Of a stretch of DNA of 64,000 bases, positions 19,943-28,614 are shown piece by piece. The notes below the pieces were generated by a model, which was not told where the DNA came from, ran no database searches, and worked only from the letters and a program-made list of their open reading frames with translations. Within the stretch, counting starts at the first letter, position 1. Every line of letters starts with the position of its first letter. A program made the position numbers and the translations under genes. Origin of the DNA: an uncultured Shewanella sp. (GTDB lineage: Bacteria; Pseudomonadota; Gammaproteobacteria; Enterobacterales; Shewanellaceae); contig NZ_CANMUW010000008.1 in NCBI RefSeq assembly GCF_947501225.1, positions 124,001 through 188,000 on the forward strand, written 5' to 3'.

Positions 19943-20019
19943 GGAGCGGTAGTTCAGTTGGTTAGAATACCGGCCTGTCACGCCGGGGGTCGCGGGTTCG
20001 AGTCCCGTCCGCTCCGCCA
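19943..20019 (+). tRNA. tRNA-Asp (GTC), second copy
   Basis: Identical over all 77 nt to the copy at 19797, including the encoded CCA, and separated from it by 69 bases. An intrinsic terminator follows at once, so both are probably processed from one transcript. Confidence 0.98.
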
Positions 20020-20026
20020 AACAACG

Positions 20027-20056
20027 AAGCCCTTGTCGAAAGACAAGGGCTTTTTT
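20027..20056 (+). terminator. Intrinsic terminator of the tRNA-Asp transcript
   Basis: AAGCCCTTGTC, a GAAA tetraloop, GACAAGGGC and six Ts. A near-perfect rho-independent terminator seven bases after the second tRNA. Its 5' arm reappears at 20491-20505. Confidence 0.95.
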
Positions 20057-20093
20057 GTATCTGAAAAATACAGAATATATTCATTCAACTTAA

Positions 20094-20191
20094 GAGAGCT
20101 AGTTCAGTCGGTTTGCAACATATAGAGAATACCGGCCTGTCACGTCGGGGGCGCGGGTTCGTCTTTTGATAAGAGCAAGTCCGCTCCGCCA
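20094..20191 (+). pseudogene. Decayed tRNA-Asp-like copy 1
   Basis: Recognisable tRNA-Asp pieces in the right order: a damaged 5' end (GAGCTAGTTCAG), an insertion of about 11 bases in the D-arm, an almost intact anticodon arm with GTC (CCGGCCTGTCACG), and GCGCGGGTTCG. An insertion of about 15 bases then splits the T-loop, and the 3' end GTCCGCTCCGCCA is intact. The acceptor stem cannot pair normally, so it is unlikely to give a functional tRNA. A hairpin with T-run follows, as after the intact gene. Confidence 0.8.
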
Positions 20192-20202
20192 ACAAAAAGA
20201 TG

Positions 20203-20246
20203 AAAGCCTCTATACTTCTTATTGCAAAGAGTGTGGAGGCTTTTTT
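20203..20246 (+). terminator. Terminator-like hairpin after decayed tRNA copy 1
   Basis: Outer arms AAGCCTC and GAGGCTT with a long imperfect inner stem, then six Ts. It has the same relative position as the functional terminator after the second tRNA, suggesting that tRNA plus terminator was duplicated as a unit. Confidence 0.7.
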
Positions 20247-20321
20247 CGTTGTGGCGGATAAGCGAGGGGCGGTCACTCTCGACCATCTATGGTCTGCATG
20301 ACATTTGTGCTTCCATGCACT

Positions 20322-20470
20322 TCCTAGTTCAGTTGTACTCACATTGTTCCTGACAATGTTGAGCATACACTCCGTCCATGGAGATATTCGCTTCTTTTGA
20401 ATAGAAAGCGGCCTGTCTCGCGTGCCGAAGGCACATTCCTGTGTTTCGATAAGAGCGAGTCCGCTCCGCA
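20322..20470 (+). pseudogene. Decayed tRNA-Asp-like copy 2
   Basis: A more degraded relic: CTAGTTCAGTTG of the D-arm, then about 65 unrelated bases, then GAATA, CGGCCTGTC of the anticodon arm, and the 3' end GAGTCCGCTCCGC without CCA. It shares with copy 1 the T-loop insertion: a 26-base block at 20444-20469 matches 20164-20189 with two differences. The two relics therefore descend from one altered copy. Confidence 0.65.
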
Positions 20471-20490
20471 CACTTTGTTATGAAAAATTC

Positions 20491-20533
20491 AAAGCCCTTG
20501 TCGAAAAAAGCCCCTGTTTGAAGACAGGGGCTT
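20491..20533 (+). terminator. Truncated terminator arm plus second hairpin
   Basis: Bases 20491-20505 repeat the 5' arm and loop of the tRNA terminator at 20027. Directly after, AAGCCCCTGT (20508-20517) and ACAGGGGCTT (20524-20533) form a perfect ten-base stem with a six-base loop but no T-run. It looks like a rearranged terminator remnant. Confidence 0.65.
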
Positions 20534-20602
20534 GTTGCTACCTAATATCGTCCCGGCATTATAGAGAGTAAGTGGCGGGTCTATGTGCTATCTATGATGA
20601 TA

Positions 20603-22210
20603 TTAACGCTTATCCTGTTCTCTACGTTTCTTAAAGTCAGAGTCGGCTTTCCACCTGGGCCAGTCATCGCCGCTTGCCAGTTCACTGGCGATATCGACAA
20701 TCAGGGAGATCTCCTGTTCCATCCCTCCCAGAGACCAGCTTGGCGAATAGTCGTCCGCCTCTTTATGATACTTGTGGCTGATATAGTCAGGATCGGTATC
20801 GCCTAGGCTCATGAACAGCAACCCCGGCACTCCCTGTTTGGCTAATGAGAAGTGGTCTGAGCGGAAGAAGAGTCCGTTTTGCGGTCTGGGATCGGGTTTG
20901 ACATGACGCTGCTGCTTACTCGCGGCCCTTGCCAGATAGTCCTCGAGTTCTGACATCCCCTGACCATATTGCAACACATAGTCGACGCCATCCAGGGCGT
21001 TCATGCCATCGATATTCAATAGTCCGACTATGTTTTCAGTGGGGACCAGATCGCCATTGCCAAAGAGCTCAGATCCAATCATACCTGTCTCCTCTGCGGT
21101 AAAATTAGCAAACAGAATGGAGCGCTCGAAGGGTTTTACTTTATGGCGTTTCATCAGTATCCGGGCAATTTCCAATGTACCGGCCACGCCTGTGGCATTA
21201 TCTATGGCTCCGTTAAAGATCTTAGGCCCCTGGGCAGTCTGTCGGGTGCCAAAGTGATCCCAGTGGGCGCTGACGATAACCGTCTCATCTGGTCTGGTAC
21301 TGCCCTTGATTAATGCCAGTACGTTGTTAGATTCGGCGTGTTCTATCTCTGTTCTCAGCTCCAGGTTGGCTGCTAATTTCAGTGATCTCGCTTCAAAGCT
21401 TCGCTGAACAGCGGCCTGCTTTAACTGCTCGAAATCGAGCCCCGCCTCGGCAAATACACGCTGCGTAGCTTCATGTTGTAACCAACCCATGATAGGCAGT
21501 TTACTTAGGTTTTCATTGTCATCGACTAAGCTGTACTTGCTGCCTGTATTGGAACTTTCCACCACACTCCAGGGATAGGCGGCTGGTGCAGTTTCATGGA
21601 CAATCAGTACGGCTTTCGCGCCTTGTCTGGCCGCCTCTTCATACTTGTATGTCCAGCGACCGTAATAGGTCATTGCGTTACCGGTGAACAGCTTTTCATC
21701 CTGTGTAGCGAAGCCCGGATCGTTCACCAATACGATCACCGTTTTGCCTTTAACATCGATATCACGATAGTCATTCCAATGATATTCAGGCGCATTAATA
21801 CCATAACCTACAAACACCACCTCAGAATCTTTGAGTCTGATATTACTGTTCATCTGTTGAGTGCGGGCGGTAAAATCTGTTCCCGCCTGGAACTCAAGAT
21901 CACCTATGGTCAGGAGCATAGATTGGTCCGAAGTCAGCTTTGCCATTGGGACACCCTGAAAAAAACTTCCTTTGTTTGCTCCGGTTAACCCCATGGCGCG
22001 GTACTGCTTGGCTAAATAATCTATTGTGAGGGTTTCCCCTTCGGTGAGGGGCCCCCGGCCGCCGAATTCATCTGAGGCTAATATTTTAAGGTGGCGGTGT
22101 GTACTATCCAGGTTTACCTCTGAAGCCGGCGCATCTGGAAGCTGTTGACTGCATGCTGATAAAAATAATGTCGATATGAACGTCATTAACAGAGAGTTTC
22201 TACTATTCAT
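20603..22210 (-). CDS. M28-family zinc aminopeptidase, lipoprotein
   Basis: Exported metallopeptidase of 535 residues with lipobox LFLSAC (cysteine 20). The M28 co-catalytic zinc ligands are all visible: His and Asp in VSAHWDHFG, the bridging Asp in GAIDNATGVAGT, the Glu pair in FTAEETGMIGSELFG, Asp in LLNIDGMNALDG and the late His in SHKYHKEADDYSP. A PA-like insert (about residues 130-250) precedes the catalytic half. It probably trims N-terminal residues from peptides at the outer membrane or in the periplasm. It is monocistronic and divergent from the antiporter. Confidence 0.92.
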   Translation of the reverse strand: MNSRNSLLMTFISTLFLSACSQQLPDAPASEVNLDSTHRHLKILASDEFGGRGPLTEGETLTIDYLAKQYRAMGLTGANKGSFFQGVPMAKLTSDQSMLLTIGDLEFQAGTDFTARTQQMNSNIRLKDSEVVFVGYGINAPEYHWNDYRDIDVKGKTVIVLVNDPGFATQDEKLFTGNAMTYYGRWTYKYEEAARQGAKAVLIVHETAPAAYPWSVVESSNTGSKYSLVDDNENLSKLPIMGWLQHEATQRVFAEAGLDFEQLKQAAVQRSFEARSLKLAANLELRTEIEHAESNNVLALIKGSTRPDETVIVSAHWDHFGTRQTAQGPKIFNGAIDNATGVAGTLEIARILMKRHKVKPFERSILFANFTAEETGMIGSELFGNGDLVPTENIVGLLNIDGMNALDGVDYVLQYGQGMSELEDYLARAASKQQRHVKPDPRPQNGLFFRSDHFSLAKQGVPGLLFMSLGDTDPDYISHKYHKEADDYSPSWSLGGMEQEISLIVDIASELASGDDWPRWKADSDFKKRREQDKR

Positions 22211-22471
22211 ATTATTGTTCGTATAGTGAATAAGGATTAAACACTATAAATCATTTTAATATCACTCGCATAGGCCGTTTCAGCTTTCTATAGCTCAAAT
22301 TTGAGCCATACTCAGTTCAAAAGCCGAATCGAACCTGACGATATCAGTTTTCTGTATCTGCAGGTTCAGTGAACTCAATCTTGCCTTTCTGGTGCTTACT
22401 GTGTCTGTCATATGATTGAGTTGGGGCATTCATACCAGTGTTGGCGATATTCGTTTGTGAGGGCAGGGGTT

Positions 22472-24313
22472 ATGGTTGAGCAGATCACCGCCATGTTGGG
22501 GCTGGTGGGGGTGTTATCTCTTATTTGTCAGTGGATAGGCTGGAAGTTAAGGCTACCTGCAATATTACCACTCTTGCTCTGCGGGTTAATCATGGGGCCG
22601 GTATTGGGACTATTGAAGCCGGATGCAATCTTCGGAGATCTGCTTTTCCCGATTATCTCTTTAGGTGTCGCAGTCATTCTGTTTGAAGGCGCGTTAACAC
22701 TGAATTTTAAAGAGATAAAAGATCATGGACGTATGGTGACACACCTGGTGTCGATAGGGACTGTGATCACCTGGCTCTGTATCGGGATAACAACTCACCT
22801 GCTGCTGGACTTTAACTGGAATATGGCCATGTTGTTCGGGGCTTTAGTCGTTGTTACCGGTCCGACAGTAATCGTTCCTATGCTACGCAGTGTTAAGCCA
22901 AAGTCTCAATTGGCCAACATATTACGATGGGAGGGGATCATTATTGATCCCATAGGTGCACTGCTTGCCGTGTTGGTTTTCGAATATATCGCAGTAGCCG
23001 CCGATCCGACGACTCATATGATCTATGCGCTTACCTATACGTTATGTATCGGTTTAGGTTCCGGTTCCCTGGCCGGTTACTTCGTCGGTCAGATTTTAAG
23101 GCAGAATTTACTCCCCCATTACCTGAGGAATACCGCCGTTTTAACGATTATGTTGGGAGTGTTTGTCGGCTCTAACTTGCTACAGGAGGAGTCTGGGCTA
23201 CTGAGCGTTACCGTTATGGGGATCTTCCTTGCCAACATGCGAGGGGTGGATATCGGGGATATCATAGAATTCAAAGAGACGCTGACTGTGCTGCTCATCT
23301 CTGCGCTGTTCATACTTCTCGCTGCGCGCCTGGACTCTCATGCCTTGCTGAATCTGGGCTGGGAGGGGATTGGATTATTGTTTGTTGTGATGTTTATTGC
23401 CAGGCCGCTCAGTGTCTGGCTATGTGGTGTTGGTACATCCTTAACGCGCGAAGATAAGTGGTTTCTGAGCTGGGTTGCACCGCGAGGGATCGTTGCTGCG
23501 GCAGTCTCCTCGTTGTTCGCCATCAAGCTGGAGGCGCTGGGTGTTGATGGTGCCGGGCTAATTGTACCTTTGGTCTTTTTAATCATCATAGGTACGGTAG
23601 TGATACAGAGTCTGACAGCCGGTATATGGGCTCGCTACCTTAAGGTGAATGCCGGTTCAAGTGAAGGGTTATTGATTTTCGGAGCCGCCCAATTTTCCCG
23701 GGAGTTGGCAAAGGTATTAAAGTCTAAACATGTGTCGGTAATGCTGGCGGATAATAACTGGAACAATATCAGACTGGCTCGTATGGCTAATCTGCCGGTT
23801 TATTTCGGTAATCCGGCATCGGAACATGCTGCAAATTTTCTCGATATGACGGGAATAGGGCGCTTGTTGGTGATCTCTCCCTATCGGCAGCTCAACCCTC
23901 TGGTCAGTTTTCACTATCAGGATCTATTGGGAACAGAGAAAGTGTATGGATTAAGCAGCAGCGAAGAAGCCAGTGCCAGACATCAGTTTTCAGAAACATA
24001 TAAGCAACGCCTCTGTCTGTTCGGTGAGTCAGTTTCCTATGCCAAATTAGCGAGTCTGATGTCAAAAGGCGCAGTGGTTAAGAGTACCAATATTACCGAA
24101 AGCTTCAGTTTTGATGATTTTTGCTCACGTTATGGAGACAGTGCTATGCCGCTTATCTATCTTGATGGTGAGCGTGTGCACATTTATACCGGTTCCCCCC
24201 CACCGCAAACCAGTCCCGTCGAGTTGATTAGCCTGTTGCCGATTGAAGCTCAGGAGTCTGCCAGGGAGCAGGATAAGATGAGCGAGAGTATGGATGGCTC
24301 TGAGGTAGAGTGA
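22472..24313 (+). CDS. CPA1-type Na+(K+)/H+ antiporter with RCK-like C-terminal domain
   Basis: Inner-membrane cation/proton exchanger with about 12 helices over residues 1-395, including the LFEGALTLNFKEIKDHG and VTGPTVIVPML motifs and WVAPRGIVAAAVSSLFA typical of NhaP-like CPA1 transporters. A cytoplasmic domain follows (LIFGAAQFSRELAKVLKSK to about residue 520) with a Rossmann TrkA-N/RCK pattern, probably gating by nucleotide. The frame opens at ATG 22412, but ATG 22472 (613 residues) puts the first helix at the N-terminus and has AGGGG just upstream. Ion selectivity cannot be told. A hairpin separates it from converging fadE. Confidence 0.9.
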   Translation: MVEQITAMLGLVGVLSLICQWIGWKLRLPAILPLLLCGLIMGPVLGLLKPDAIFGDLLFPIISLGVAVILFEGALTLNFKEIKDHGRMVTHLVSIGTVITWLCIGITTHLLLDFNWNMAMLFGALVVVTGPTVIVPMLRSVKPKSQLANILRWEGIIIDPIGALLAVLVFEYIAVAADPTTHMIYALTYTLCIGLGSGSLAGYFVGQILRQNLLPHYLRNTAVLTIMLGVFVGSNLLQEESGLLSVTVMGIFLANMRGVDIGDIIEFKETLTVLLISALFILLAARLDSHALLNLGWEGIGLLFVVMFIARPLSVWLCGVGTSLTREDKWFLSWVAPRGIVAAAVSSLFAIKLEALGVDGAGLIVPLVFLIIIGTVVIQSLTAGIWARYLKVNAGSSEGLLIFGAAQFSRELAKVLKSKHVSVMLADNNWNNIRLARMANLPVYFGNPASEHAANFLDMTGIGRLLVISPYRQLNPLVSFHYQDLLGTEKVYGLSSSEEASARHQFSETYKQRLCLFGESVSYAKLASLMSKGAVVKSTNITESFSFDDFCSRYGDSAMPLIYLDGERVHIYTGSPPPQTSPVELISLLPIEAQESAREQDKMSESMDGSEVE

Positions 24314-24342
24314 GCCGGTCTCATTGCTGACGGCATATGAAA

Positions 24343-24362
24343 GGGGAGGCTTTCGCCTCCCC
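24343..24362. terminator. Bidirectional terminator-like hairpin between antiporter and fadE
   Basis: GGGGAGGC, loop TTTC, GCCTCCCC. This GC-rich eight-base stem lies between two converging stops, with short A/T flanks on both sides, so it may serve both strands. Confidence 0.7.
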
Positions 24363-24406
24363 CTTAATTGTGATGATTAATTGTTGTCTATTAATAGCCG
24401 AGGCTA

Positions 24407-26854
24407 CTATGCCGCTCGCTCATGATCTGTGCTGGGAATAGTGAAAGCACGTAACTCATCGGAGTCGAAGTCATCAACATTAATCGATTTCATACGACCG
24501 ATTTCGGCGCGTTCAAGCAGGGCAACCTCATCTTCGCTCAATACTCCCATCGCTTTACCTTCGGCAGCTATCTTATCAAGCCACATAAATGGCAGACGCT
24601 TACCGGCTGCTTTACAGACCTTGTCATACAGGGGCTCACAAGCAAGAATATCTTTAAAGGTCTGCTCCTGAACGCCGACGGCATTATTTTCACATGCTGT
24701 CCAGAATTGACCCTTGCCCAGACGGTCACGACTTGCACATGGGGTCTGCATTATTTTGGCGACTTTATGATCTAATATGTCACTAGGTCTCTTCAGTGGG
24801 CGACCAAACGGAAATATTATCAAACGTAATACATGACCCAGCCCCATAGGGAAGTTGTCTAACAGATCATCGAGTGAATCCTGAAGCTTGTACAGGCAAT
24901 CCTCTACAGCCCATTGTACAAGCGGAAGATCTGCTGTTTGACGTCCATCATCCTGATAACGTTTGAGCGTCGCAGATGCCAGATAGAGCTGGCTCAATAG
25001 ATCGCCGAGTCGAGCCGAAACGCGCTCTTTGCGCTTCAAGCCACCACCGAGTGTTGCCATCGCCAGATCCGAGAGCAGTGCCAGGTTTGCACTGAAACGA
25101 TTCATATGTTGATAGTAACGTTTCGTCTTATCTGAGTATGGCGAGTTAGAGAAGCGGCTGGATGTCAAACCAAGCCAGAAGCTTCGAACCAGATTACTGG
25201 TGGTAAAGCCGATATGGCCGAACAGTGCCGAATCGAACTCATTAAGGCCTCTTTGGGAATCAGTATCGAAGGCAGACTCCATCTCAGCGAGTACGTATGG
25301 ATGACAGCGAATCGCTCCCTGACCATAGATGATCATGGAACGGGTCAAGATGTTAGCCCCCTCCACAGTGATCGCAATAGGCGCCGCCTGATATCCACGT
25401 CCAAGATAGTTATTAGGGCCTAAGCAGACACCTTTACCGCCATGTATATCCATGGCATCAATGACGCATTTTTGCATCCTATCGGTGAGGTGGAACTTAA
25501 CGATGGCGGAGATCACCGACGGTTTTTCACCTAAGTCGATTCCGGTAGTCGTCAGGGTCGTTACTGCATCCATCAGGTAAGCGTTACCGCCAATTCTTGC
25601 CATCGGCTCCTCGATACCTTCGAGTTTACCGATAGGAAGCTTAAATTGGCGGCGAATACGTGAGTATGCTCCGGTTGCAACGGCTGCAGTTTTTACACCA
25701 CCGGCAGAGTTAGAAGGCAGTGTGATGCCACGGCCAACAGATAGACACTCGACCAGCATACGCCAGCCCTGGCCGGCCATTTCAGGTCCACCTATGATGA
25801 AGCTTAAGGGCACGAAAACATCTTTACCTTTAGTCGGACCATTTTGGAACATACAGTTTAGCGGGAAGTGACGTCGGCCTGCCTCTACACCCCGTATATT
25901 GGTCGGGATCAGCGCACAGGTGATACCAATCTCCTCTTTATCACCCATAAGGTGATCGGGATCTTGCAGTTTAAAGGCAAGCCCCAATACAGTGGCGTTT
26001 GGTGCGAGCGTGATATAGCGCTTATTCCAGGTCAAGCGCATGCCCAGTACCTCTTCACCTTCCCACTCACCTCTACAGACGATGCCGTAATCAGGAATAG
26101 CACCCGCATCGCTGCCGGCTTCGGGGCTGGTTAGTGCGAAGCATGGTACTTCGAGCCCTTTAGCCAATCTTGGCAGATAGTGATCTTGCTGCGCAGGAGT
26201 ACCGTAGTGCTGCAGGAGTTCTCCGGGACCCAATGAGTTTGGAACGCCGACAGTAGAAGCCAGCTCGCTGCTGACTCCGGCGAGCTTTTGAAGCACACGG
26301 GACTGAGCATAGGCTGAGTATTCCAGGCCACCATATTTCTTCTTAATAATCATTGCGAAGAAACCGTGGTCTTTTAAGTATTGCCAAACATCCTCTGGCA
26401 GGTCACCCAGTTGGTGAGATACCTGATGTTGATTGACCATTTTACAGACCTCTTCCACAGGACCGTCCAGAAATGCCTGCTCCTCGGCGCTTAATCTGGC
26501 CGTTGGATAGTTGTGAAGCTTATTCCAGTCCGGCTTTCCGGCGAATAGATCGGCATCCCACCAGGTCGTTCCTGCTTCGATTGCCTCTCTTTCGGTGGAA
26601 GACATCTCGGGCATTATTCCGCGATAGAGCTTTAACAGGGGCTTGGTTAGATAGTTTTTTCGAAATGCACTAATGTTAAGGGGTAGCGCAATAACTAAAA
26701 AGATAATCCACACAAGGGGACTGAGAACTTCAGTCGCAGAACCGATAGCCATGACGACTGCTGCGATGATGCTTGATGTAAGCAGAGATACTCTTAAATA
26801 GGCTAATGCGCCCAGTGTAAAAAGCATCGCAAGGATCCAAAGTAGGGTAGTCAC
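24407..26854 (-). CDS. fadE: Acyl-CoA dehydrogenase FadE
   Basis: Catalyses the first step of fatty-acid beta-oxidation, making trans-2-enoyl-CoA. The 815 residues match the unusual length of E. coli FadE (814). An N-terminal membrane hairpin (residues 1-60) precedes the acyl-CoA dehydrogenase core with [16 protein letters not shown] (FAD-side motif), [16 protein letters not shown] and [23 protein letters not shown] long C-terminal extension is typical of the FadE type. The start is GTG, supported by AAGGAG seven bases upstream. A PsrA-like inverted repeat lies about 140 bases upstream, suggesting repression that is lifted by long-chain acyl-CoA or oleate. Confidence 0.95.
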   Translation of the reverse strand: MTTLLWILAMLFTLGALAYLRVSLLTSSIIAAVVMAIGSATEVLSPLVWIIFLVIALPLNISAFRKNYLTKPLLKLYRGIMPEMSSTEREAIEAGTTWWDADLFAGKPDWNKLHNYPTARLSAEEQAFLDGPVEEVCKMVNQHQVSHQLGDLPEDVWQYLKDHGFFAMIIKKKYGGLEYSAYAQSRVLQKLAGVSSELASTVGVPNSLGPGELLQHYGTPAQQDHYLPRLAKGLEVPCFALTSPEAGSDAGAIPDYGIVCRGEWEGEEVLGMRLTWNKRYITLAPNATVLGLAFKLQDPDHLMGDKEEIGITCALIPTNIRGVEAGRRHFPLNCMFQNGPTKGKDVFVPLSFIIGGPEMAGQGWRMLVECLSVGRGITLPSNSAGGVKTAAVATGAYSRIRRQFKLPIGKLEGIEEPMARIGGNAYLMDAVTTLTTTGIDLGEKPSVISAIVKFHLTDRMQKCVIDAMDIHGGKGVCLGPNNYLGRGYQAAPIAITVEGANILTRSMIIYGQGAIRCHPYVLAEMESAFDTDSQRGLNEFDSALFGHIGFTTSNLVRSFWLGLTSSRFSNSPYSDKTKRYYQHMNRFSANLALLSDLAMATLGGGLKRKERVSARLGDLLSQLYLASATLKRYQDDGRQTADLPLVQWAVEDCLYKLQDSLDDLLDNFPMGLGHVLRLIIFPFGRPLKRPSDILDHKVAKIMQTPCASRDRLGKGQFWTACENNAVGVQEQTFKDILACEPLYDKVCKAAGKRLPFMWLDKIAAEGKAMGVLSEDEVALLERAEIGRMKSINVDDFDSDELRAFTIPSTDHERAA

Positions 26855-26990
26855 TGTATTTCTCCTTAAAATGCGACCTGAATAATGACCTTAGGCCAAG
26901 CTTTTACTGATCATAATCACAATTATAGGTTGTGGTCAGACCTGTGTCGCATAAAATTTAACCCTATGTGTGATCGAATACAAGTTTTAT

Positions 26991-27008
26991 TTCAAACAAA
27001 CGTTTAAA
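26991..27008. promoter_or_regulatory. Putative PsrA/fatty-acid regulator operator
   Basis: Inverted repeat TTCAAAC-AAAC-GTTTAAA (6 of 7 pairs), which fits the known PsrA core C/G-AAAC-N4-GTTT. PsrA is a TetR-family regulator of fatty-acid degradation in Pseudomonas and Shewanella. It lies about 140 bases upstream of the fadE GTG and 87 bases before yafJ, in the divergent promoter region. Confidence 0.55.
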
Positions 27009-27094
27009 TAAATTGTTTTAATGACAGATTCCACTTTTACCTTCAACTAGTTAAAATGGAAAATAATCTAGATAGCGACGAATTGGATATATGA

Positions 27095-27874
27095 ATGTGT
27101 GAACTACTGGCAATGAGTGCCAACGTGCCGACAGATATTGTTTTCAGCTTTACCGGCCTGGCGCAAAGAGGCGGTGTTACCGGCCCCCATGTCGATGGTT
27201 GGGGGATCACCTTTTATGAGGGGAAAGGTAGCCGGACTTTTAAAGATGCCTGCCCAAGCAGTGAGTCCCAGATAGCCAAGCTAATTCAATCCTATCCTAT
27301 TAAGAGCGAAGTGGTTGTGAGCCACATTCGACAGGCTAACCGTGGGTGTGTCTCTCTCGAAAATACCCACCCGTTTACCCGTGAATTATGGGGAAGGTAC
27401 TGGACCTACGCACATAATGGTCAATTGAGTGATTATCAGGATAAGTTTATCGTTTCACGGTATCAGCCAGTTGGCGATACCGATAGTGAGCTGGCTTTTT
27501 GCTGGATCTTGGAGAAAGTTGTCGACAGGTTCGGTGATAACGAACCCGATGATATCACCCCTGTATATCATTATATTGCCGAACTCGCCAATGAGATCCG
27601 GGCGTTGGGTGTGTTCAACATGATCTTGAGTGACGGTGATCACCTGATGAGCTACTGCAGCAACAATCTGTGTTATATCACCCGCAAGGCTCCCTTTGGT
27701 AAGGCGCGCCTCATAGATTCTGACGTGGTGATAGACTTCGATAAAGAGACCACGCCCGATGATATCGTGACTGTGATTGCAACCCGACCGCTAACAAATA
27801 ATGAGCATTGGCATATCTTATCCGCTGGTGAGTGGAAGTTGTTTTGTAAAGGTCAACTGATAAAGGATCGGTGA
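27095..27874 (+). CDS. yafJ: Class II glutamine amidotransferase, YafJ-like
   Basis: Ntn-hydrolase glutamine amidotransferase of 259 residues. Cys2 directly follows the initiator Met (MCELLAMSANVPTD), which fixes the start: the nucleophile must be exposed when Met is removed. Further family motifs: GPHVDGWGITFYEG, VVSHIRQANRG, NTHPFTRELWGR and the oxyanion YAHNGQL. It probably hydrolyses glutamine or a gamma-glutamyl amide, but no acceptor domain is fused and the physiological substrate is unknown. It is divergent from fadE, and the two genes are also neighbours in E. coli. Confidence 0.9.
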   Translation: MCELLAMSANVPTDIVFSFTGLAQRGGVTGPHVDGWGITFYEGKGSRTFKDACPSSESQIAKLIQSYPIKSEVVVSHIRQANRGCVSLENTHPFTRELWGRYWTYAHNGQLSDYQDKFIVSRYQPVGDTDSELAFCWILEKVVDRFGDNEPDDITPVYHYIAELANEIRALGVFNMILSDGDHLMSYCSNNLCYITRKAPFGKARLIDSDVVIDFDKETTPDDIVTVIATRPLTNNEHWHILSAGEWKLFCKGQLIKDR

Positions 27875-27884
27875 AGCATCTGTC

Positions 27885-28127
27885 ATGAAAGATATGTGGG
27901 GAAATGACGTTGCCGTGGGGGATCGGGTTAGACTGCTTCAGTTGCCCGAGGTTAGCTACGACAAAGAGCAGTACAAAGAGGTGTCGGCCATGTTAGGTGA
28001 CTGCTTTATCCTTGAGTCGATCGAGTATGAGTGTGTACAAATTTCGAGATCGTTTGATAACGGTAACCGCTGTCATACCCTTTTCCTTTGGCCTGCAGAA
28101 TTTGAGCTGGTGAAAGATGCTGAATAG
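27885..28127 (+). CDS. Small conserved-looking protein of unknown function
   Basis: An 80-residue acidic soluble protein that I do not recognise by family. It starts MKDMWGNDVAVGDRVRLLQL, a pattern common in small beta-barrel (SH3/KOW-like) folds, and later has ECVQISRSFDNGN and LFLWPAEFELV. No signal peptide or cysteine cluster is seen. The start lies 10 bases after the yafJ stop on the same strand, so the two are probably co-transcribed. The ribosome site is weak. Coding is supported by position and even composition, not by a known domain. Confidence 0.65.
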   Translation: MKDMWGNDVAVGDRVRLLQLPEVSYDKEQYKEVSAMLGDCFILESIEYECVQISRSFDNGNRCHTLFLWPAEFELVKDAE

Positions 28128-28235
28128 ATTAGATGATTTGCTACCTCATATCGATGAGTAGATTTAGTATCAGTTTATCAGCAATTTATGGCGGGTTATC
28201 GCACTTGGGCCCTTCTAACTACAAGGGGTTATTCT

Positions 28236-28529
28236 ATGAAGCAATTTATTTATCAACTCTTCCCTACCAGAGTCGAGATGTTATCCGAGGGAGCAGATGC
28301 AAGGGAGTCGCTGATTCTCGATGACCATTTTAACTATCTGAAAGGTCTGAAAGAGAATGAAGTTGTATTAATGGCTGGACGCACACTGACACAGGATAAA
28401 AGCACTTTTGGGATCGTAATACTCGAGGTTGAATCAGAGTCGGCGGCTGAAGCAATAATGCACAGGGATCCTGTCGTTGAGAAGGGGGTGATGAAGGCTG
28501 TGCTGTCCCCTTTCAGAGTTGCGATCTGA
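28236..28529 (+). CDS. YciI-like (YCII domain) protein
   Basis: Small dimeric ferredoxin-like-fold protein of about 97 residues. The pattern QLFPTRVEML, DDHFNYLKGLKENEVVLMAGRT and IVILEVESESAAEAIMHRDP matches YCII-domain proteins, whose His-Asp pair (DDHF here) suggests an enzyme-like pocket; no reaction is established. The frame extends upstream to 28188, but ATG 28236 has AAGGGG about eight bases before it and begins the domain, so I use that start. A 12-base-pair hairpin follows and separates it from the converging gene. Confidence 0.82.
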   Translation: MKQFIYQLFPTRVEMLSEGADARESLILDDHFNYLKGLKENEVVLMAGRTLTQDKSTFGIVILEVESESAAEAIMHRDPVVEKGVMKAVLSPFRVAI

Positions 28530-28560
28530 GTTGCAAACTGATTTGAGAGCGAAACTAAAT

Positions 28561-28591
28561 ACAAGGGGCTCAAGCAAAGTGAGCCCCTTGT
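28561..28591. terminator. Bidirectional hairpin between convergent genes
   Basis: Perfect 12-base arms (ACAAGGGGCTCA and TGAGCCCCTTGT) with a seven-base loop, 31 bases after the YciI-like stop and 23 bases before the converging stop at 28615. Confidence 0.75.
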
Positions 28592-28614
28592 AAGATGCTG
28601 AGAAAACAGCTTGT

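Noticed and set aside
20085..20471. 128-codon minus-strand frame across the tRNA relics
   Set aside because: It covers the tRNA-like and terminator hairpins, has no domain, and is explained by the open AT/GC pattern of the relics.
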